Positions 60,076 to 64,000 of a stretch of DNA of 64,000 bases are shown one piece after another. The stretch is taken from NCBI RefSeq assembly GCF_038070105.1, contig NZ_JBBPBZ010000002.1:984501-1048500 (forward strand), read 5' to 3'. This stretch comes from Methylocystis sp. IM3 (GTDB lineage Bacteria > Pseudomonadota > Alphaproteobacteria > Rhizobiales > Beijerinckiaceae). Every line of letters begins with the position of its first letter. The first letter of the stretch is position 1. The notes under the pieces were generated by a model, which did not search any database, was not told the DNA's origin, and worked only from the letters and a program-made list of their open reading frames with translations. Both the position numbers and the translations under genes were made by a program.

Positions 60076-61497
60076 TCATTTCGGCGCAGGCGCGTCTCGC
60101 GTCGCCTCTCCGGCAAGGCGGCTGTGGCGTTTGCCGTATAAGAAATACACGGCCAGGCCGATCGCCAGCCAGACGATGAAGCGCTCCCAGGCGATAACAG
60201 GGAGCCGGGACAGCAGCCAGATCGAAAAGCCGACGCCGACGAGCGGCGTGAAGGGCACGAAGGGCGCGCGGAAGCTGCGCGTCGCATCGGGTCGGGCGCG
60301 TCGCAATACGATCACCGCCAGGCAGATCACGACAAAGGCGGAGAGCGTGCCGATGTTGACGAGTTCGGCGACCTCCTTGATCGGATAGAGCGCGGCGACG
60401 ACCGCGGTGAGCGCGCCCGCGATGAGCGTCGGCCGGTGCGGCGTGCGGAAACGCGGATGCAGGACAGCGAACCATGCCGGCAGGAGCCCGTCGCGGCTCA
60501 TGGCGAACCAGATGCGCGCACAGCCAAGAAGAAAGGCGAGCATGACGCTCGTGATGCCGGCGACGGCCGCGACCGAAACGATGAAGGCGACCCAGGACAA
60601 GCCGATCGAGGCGAAGGCGGTGACGACCGGCGCGGGATTGTCGAGCGTGTCGTAGCGGACGATTCCCGTGAGAACGAGCGCCATGGCGACGTAGAGCGTC
60701 AGCGATATGGCGAGCGAGAGCAGGACGGCGCGCGGCAGATCGCGTTGCGGATCGCGCGCCTCCTCGGCGGCCGTGGTGAGCGTGTCGTAACCGAAGACGG
60801 CGAAGAAAACGACCGCCGCGCCTTCGGTGACGCCCGAGAAGCCGAAAGGCATGAAGGGCCGCCAGTTTTCGAGGCGGACATAGGGCAGGCCGACGGCAAT
60901 GACAAAGATCACGGCGGCGACCTTCAGAACGACCATGGCGGCGTTGAAACGCGCGCCCCATTCGATGCGCAGCGTCAACAACCCGGATACGCCGAGGGCG
61001 CCCAGCGCCGCGAGAAGGTCGATCACATGTCCTTCGCCTGTCCCCGGCGCCCCGGCGGCCCATGGGGGAAGCGGGACGCCGAGCTGTCCGAGCAGCGATT
61101 GCAGATAGGCCGACCAGCCGATCGACACCACGGCGACGACCAGCGCATATTCCAGCAGGAGATCCCATCCGATGATCCAGGCGGCGAGTTCGCCGAGCAC
61201 GGCATAAGCGTAAGTATAGGCGCTACCCGCAACCGGAATGAGGCCGGCGAATTCGGCGTAGGATAGCGCCGCCGCGCCGCTCGCGACGCCTGCGATGAGA
61301 AAGGAGAGCGCGACAGCCGGGCCGGCCTGCGTCGCCGCGACCACGCCCGTCAGCACGAAAATGCCGACGCCGATCAGCCCGCCCAGTCCGATACTGGTGA
61401 GTTGCCAGACGCCGAGCACGCGGCGAAAGCCCGAGCCGCCGGTCTCAGATGCGAGCGCGTCGATGGATTTGACGCGACCGAGCTCACGAAGCCCCAT
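60076..61497 (-). CDS. APC-family amino-acid permease (CAT/YfnA-like)
   Basis: A 473-residue inner-membrane transporter with about twelve helices. The first helices carry the APC signature SIGLGGLIGVGIFVLTGVVA, then FAGLIPVAGSAYTYAYAVLG. It resembles cationic amino-acid transporters and YfnA-type proton symporters. The C-terminal cytoplasmic tail is short and basic. The substrate is not decided by sequence. Confidence 0.9.
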   Translation of the reverse strand: MGLRELGRVKSIDALASETGGSGFRRVLGVWQLTSIGLGGLIGVGIFVLTGVVAATQAGPAVALSFLIAGVASGAAALSYAEFAGLIPVAGSAYTYAYAVLGELAAWIIGWDLLLEYALVVAVVSIGWSAYLQSLLGQLGVPLPPWAAGAPGTGEGHVIDLLAALGALGVSGLLTLRIEWGARFNAAMVVLKVAAVIFVIAVGLPYVRLENWRPFMPFGFSGVTEGAAVVFFAVFGYDTLTTAAEEARDPQRDLPRAVLLSLAISLTLYVAMALVLTGIVRYDTLDNPAPVVTAFASIGLSWVAFIVSVAAVAGITSVMLAFLLGCARIWFAMSRDGLLPAWFAVLHPRFRTPHRPTLIAGALTAVVAALYPIKEVAELVNIGTLSAFVVICLAVIVLRRARPDATRSFRAPFVPFTPLVGVGFSIWLLSRLPVIAWERFIVWLAIGLAVYFLYGKRHSRLAGEATRDAPAPK

Positions 61498-61557
61498 GTG
61501 CCGTCCCCTTTTGCTTGGGCTTCACATAAGCAATTGCGTGGGCGCTGTCATGCGGGC

Positions 61558-61584
61558 AAAAAAAGAGCGGCGCTGCGGCCGCTC
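61558..61584 (-). terminator. Rho-independent terminator of smbP-like gene
   Basis: On the minus strand GAGCGGC-CGCAGC-GCCGCTC is followed by seven T residues. It lies 26 bases downstream of the smbP-like stop. Confidence 0.85.
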
Positions 61585-61610
61585 TTTCGGTGCGTTACGT
61601 GCTGTGCCAG

Positions 61611-61952
61611 TTACTTGCCGGCCGCTTCCAGATGCGTGAGCGCCTCTTCAGCGTGCTTCGTCGCGACATCGGCATGCTTCATCTTGCCGTGCTCGATCGC
61701 CTGATCGAGGTGGGTAATCCCCTCCTTGACATGCGGGTTCGCCTTCTCCTTCTCGGCGGCCTTGGCATGTTTCAAAGCCTCTTCGGCATGTGTGACGAGC
61801 ACGTCCGCGTGACCCATTTTGCCATGCTCGATCGCCTGTTTCGTATGGGTGATCGCTTCGCCGAGATGGTCCTCGGCGGCGACCGCGAGGCGCGGCGCGA
61901 GGAACAGGCCGAGGCCAAGCGAAAGGGCGAGAGCGAAAACGCGACGGTTCAT
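61611..61952 (-). CDS. SmbP-like small metal-binding protein
   Basis: A 113-residue secreted protein: signal peptide (FALALSLGLGLFLAPRLAVA), then a helical bundle with an internal repeat in which ITHTKQAIEHGKMGHADVLV recurs as ITHLDQAIEHGKMKHADVAT, each followed by HAEEAL. It is rich in His and Glu, as in SmbP of Nitrosomonas, a periplasmic copper-binding protein. Good fit for metal storage or detoxification; the metal is not proven. Confidence 0.82.
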   Translation of the reverse strand: MNRRVFALALSLGLGLFLAPRLAVAAEDHLGEAITHTKQAIEHGKMGHADVLVTHAEEALKHAKAAEKEKANPHVKEGITHLDQAIEHGKMKHADVATKHAEEALTHLEAAGK

Positions 61953-62025
61953 AGATAGTCTCCTCGAAATAGCGGTCCGCCGCTCCTTATATGGCGCGCC
62001 TGAACGCTGATTCCAGCCCTGTGGC

Positions 62026-62427
62026 CTATTGCCTGTCGGCGGCGAAAAGGGCGCAGCTTTCGCCGAATTCGTTGAGGCCGCCTTCGAGGTAGGAGGCGAG
62101 AAGCGGCACGCCCAGCAGATAGGCGGAGGTCAAGCCCTGTCGACGCGCCCGCGCCTCGCGCATCGCGTCGTCCCACTCGTCGGCGGAAAAGTCTCCCCGA
62201 CCGATCCAGACGAGCGAAACGAGCTCCGCCTGCTCCTCTTCGTCCATATTGTCGATGAAGGAGGCGATTTCGGTGCGAACGGTGTCATAGGCTTCTTCGG
62301 TGAGAACGCTGACAAAGCGATCGTCCGTCGCATTGGAGGCGTCCGCGTCCATTCCCTCGTCCTCGCTTTCGAGCTCGCGGGCCTTCACAACGATGAAGCA
62401 GACCTTTTCCGTGTTGATCGTCGGCAT
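62026..62427 (-). CDS. DUF3775-like protein
   Basis: A 133-residue acidic protein starting MPTINTEKVCFIVVKARELE behind GGGGAGAAA. It contains IASFIDNMDEEEQAELVSLV, WIGRGDFSADEWDDAMREAR and VPLLASYLEGGLNEFG, the pattern of DUF3775 proteins common in alphaproteobacteria. The function is unknown. A longer in-frame reading to 62979 is rejected because the extension is antisense to the ald gene and not protein-like. Confidence 0.82.
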   Translation of the reverse strand: MPTINTEKVCFIVVKARELESEDEGMDADASNATDDRFVSVLTEEAYDTVRTEIASFIDNMDEEEQAELVSLVWIGRGDFSADEWDDAMREARARRQGLTSAYLLGVPLLASYLEGGLNEFGESCALFAADRQ

Positions 62428-62550
62428 GCTCGTTTCTCCCCAATACGGCCTTCGGCTTCGCCGTGGCTCTTGTCGGGCGCTACCCCTGTTTTCATATAAA
62501 CACCGCGGACAAGTTGCGAAGGGTTCGCAGTGTTCGAGCGGGAGCGGCAA

Positions 62551-63654
62551 ATGCGTGTCGGCACGCCAAAGGAAATCAAAAACAACGAATACCGCGTCGG
62601 ACTGACGCCCTCTTCGGCCGCCGAATTGTCGCTGGCCGGGCACGAGACCCTGGTGGAAAGGGGCGCCGGGGAAGGCGCGGGAATTTCCGACGAGGACTAT
62701 GTCGCGGCCGGCGCGTCGATCATCGAGAGCGCGGCCGAGCTTTTTGAAAGGGCGGAGCTGATCGTGAAGGTAAAGGAGCCGCAGCCGCAGGAAGTAAGAA
62801 TGCTGCGACCCGGTCAGGCGCTTTTTACTTATCTTCATCTTGCCGCGGACGCCGCTTTGACTCGCGCGCTCATGGAAAGCCGCGCCCATTGCATCGCCTA
62901 TGAGACGGTGACATCGCCAAACGGCGGTCTGCCGCTGCTGGCGCCCATGTCGGAGATCGCCGGTCGCCTGGCGCCGCAAATGGGCGCGCGCTTCCTCGAG
63001 CGGCAGGAAGGCGGCAGGGGCGTTTTGCTGTCCGGCGCCCCCGGCGTGCCCCCCGCCGATGTTCTCATTCTCGGGGCGGGTAGCGTCGGCGCGCAGGCGG
63101 CGGCGATCGCCATGGGAATGGGAGCAAATGTACTCGTTGCGGATCGCAATACCGACGCGCTGCGCCGCCTTTCCGCGACGCTCGGTCCGGCGGTGCGGAC
63201 GATCTACTCGACAAGAATCTCCATTGCCGAATCCATCCGCCGCGCGGATGTCGTGATTTGTGCGGCGCTGACGCCTGGCGCTCGCGCGCCCATTCTCATC
63301 ACCAGAGAGATGCTGAGAACAATGAAGCGCGGCTCGGTGATCGTCGACGTCGCCATTGATCAGGGCGGCTCATGCGAGACCTCGCGGCCGACGAGTCATT
63401 CCGAGCCGGTTTACGTCGTCGATGGCGTTCTCCACTATTGTGTGACGAACATGCCCGGCGTCGTGCCGCGCACATCGACTTTCGCACTCAATAACGCAAC
63501 GTTGCCCTTTGTTCTGGCGCTCGCCAACAAAGGCTGGCGGAAGGCGTTGGAAGACGATCCGCATTTGCGCGCAGGTCTCGAGATCAGTGACGGGGTCGTC
63601 GTCTCGGCGCCGGTCGCGGCCGCGCATGGGCTCCCCTTCAACGCCTTCCTGTGA
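62551..63654 (+). CDS. ald: Alanine dehydrogenase
   Basis: A 367-residue NAD-dependent alanine dehydrogenase, interconverting alanine and pyruvate plus ammonia. It begins MRVGTPKEIKNNEYRVGLTP as in the family, with the KVKEPQ lysine, LFTYLHLAAD with the catalytic His, the NAD-binding loop LILGAGSVGAQAA and the substrate-side VDVAIDQGGSCETSRPTSH. ATG 62551 with a GGGAGCGG site is preferred over the upstream in-frame start at 62530. Confidence 0.95.
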   Translation: MRVGTPKEIKNNEYRVGLTPSSAAELSLAGHETLVERGAGEGAGISDEDYVAAGASIIESAAELFERAELIVKVKEPQPQEVRMLRPGQALFTYLHLAADAALTRALMESRAHCIAYETVTSPNGGLPLLAPMSEIAGRLAPQMGARFLERQEGGRGVLLSGAPGVPPADVLILGAGSVGAQAAAIAMGMGANVLVADRNTDALRRLSATLGPAVRTIYSTRISIAESIRRADVVICAALTPGARAPILITREMLRTMKRGSVIVDVAIDQGGSCETSRPTSHSEPVYVVDGVLHYCVTNMPGVVPRTSTFALNNATLPFVLALANKGWRKALEDDPHLRAGLEISDGVVVSAPVAAAHGLPFNAFL

Positions 63655-63835
63655 CGTTAAACAAGGTTAATAAAGTGTTAAAGGTTGACATTTGACTGTC
63701 TTGAAAGAGAAACAACTATAAATCATTGGCGCGTTTACTATTACTATTAAGTTGACCCAAGCTATTCGGCGAATTTAACTGAGTCATCGGCCGATTCGAA
63801 GCGGCGCCGCAGTTTTACCCATCAGGAGGCAAAGC
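63655..63835. promoter_or_regulatory. AT-rich upstream region of ftcR
   Basis: A distinctly AT-rich stretch with TTGACA at 63685-63690 but no well-spaced -10 box. AGGAGG lies just before the ftcR start. Confidence 0.3.
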
Positions 63836-64000
63836 ATGTTCATCATCGTCGACGAGCGGGACCTCGTAACGAGTGGATACGCCAGTCGATTTGGTCAGGA
63901 GGGCATCGCCTCGACCGGGTTCCGCCCCGGCCAGTTCCGCGATTGGGTCGCCTCCGCCGTGGAGGGCGACGTTCAGGCGATCGAGGCCTTCCTGATCGGC
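63836..64000 (+). CDS. ftcR: FtcR/Rem-type flagellar transcriptional regulator (partial)
   Basis: The first 55 residues are in the window; the gene continues beyond it. The reading [20 protein letters not shown], then [11 protein letters not shown] and IEAFLIG, closely matches the receiver-like N-terminus of FtcR of Brucella and related Rem proteins, OmpR-like regulators of flagellar genes in Rhizobiales. The start has a strong AGGAGG 7 bases upstream. Confidence 0.82.
   Translation, partial: MFIIVDERDLVTSGYASRFGQEGIASTGFRPGQFRDWVASAVEGDVQAIEAFLIG

Noticed and set aside
62428..62979. N-terminal extension of the DUF3775-like gene
   Set aside because: It is antisense to the start of alanine dehydrogenase, and a good ribosome binding site sits before the internal ATG at 62427.

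Overview
The window is high-GC DNA from an alphaproteobacterium, most likely of the Rhizobiales/Hyphomicrobiales. The evidence is a partial gene at the right edge that starts like the FtcR/Rem flagellar regulators of that order, and an ICE backbone of the kind known from rhizobial symbiosis islands. A more precise host name cannot be supported.

Left flank (1-5.2 kb): a decayed SnoaL-like gene, a GabD/Sad-type aldehyde dehydrogenase, a NarL-type response regulator with a frameshifted cognate sensor kinase, and a small four-helix membrane protein. An eroded IS1182-family transposase (5.2-6.05 kb) marks the junction with the mobile element.

Mobile element (about 6.2-56.0 kb): a genomic island derived from an integrative and conjugative element (ICE). 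Its transfer and regulation modules run leftward: CopG-like protein, VirD4/TraG coupling protein, MOBP-type relaxase, lytic transglycosylase, TraF peptidase, DUF2840, RepA with nearby direct repeats, an AlpA/RdfS-like excisionase, an FseA-like DUF6499/DUF2285 activator whose two halves lie in different frames across a TTTC slip site, a QseM-like DUF2285 antiactivator, and a divergent QseC-like repressor. DUF736, small proteins, DUF2493, a toprim protein, a giant methyltransferase/strawberry-notch helicase, ParB, DUF2958, ArdC and two SRAP proteins follow. No trb/virB mating-pair genes are visible, so the element looks transfer-defective, or mobilizable only with outside help.

Cargo (about 32.9-54.1 kb, plus two insertions inside the backbone at 18.0 and 25.9 kb) is almost entirely defence-like: an uncharacterised four-gene plus-strand cluster ending in a PD-(D/E)XK protein facing a HEPN-like gene; a complete type II CBASS (HNH-SAVED Cap5, CD-NTase, Cap2 E2-E1, Cap3 JAB); a Gabija-like GajAB pair followed by two broken genes (DUF4238 and unknown); and an operon of DUF5131, TcmP, two restriction-endonuclease-like proteins and an unknown protein, which is the best candidate for an undescribed system. 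A HigBA-type toxin-antitoxin pair, a secreted SNase-like protein and a tyrosine integrase close the element.

Right flank (56-64 kb) is core chromosome: a radC cut at its HNHP motif by the element, map, a CinA-like gene, xanthine/hypoxanthine phosphoribosyltransferase, a tRNA-Leu(UAA) interrupted by a 217-nt group I intron, small secreted proteins including an SmbP-like metal-binding protein, an amino-acid permease, a DUF3775-like protein, alanine dehydrogenase and the start of ftcR.
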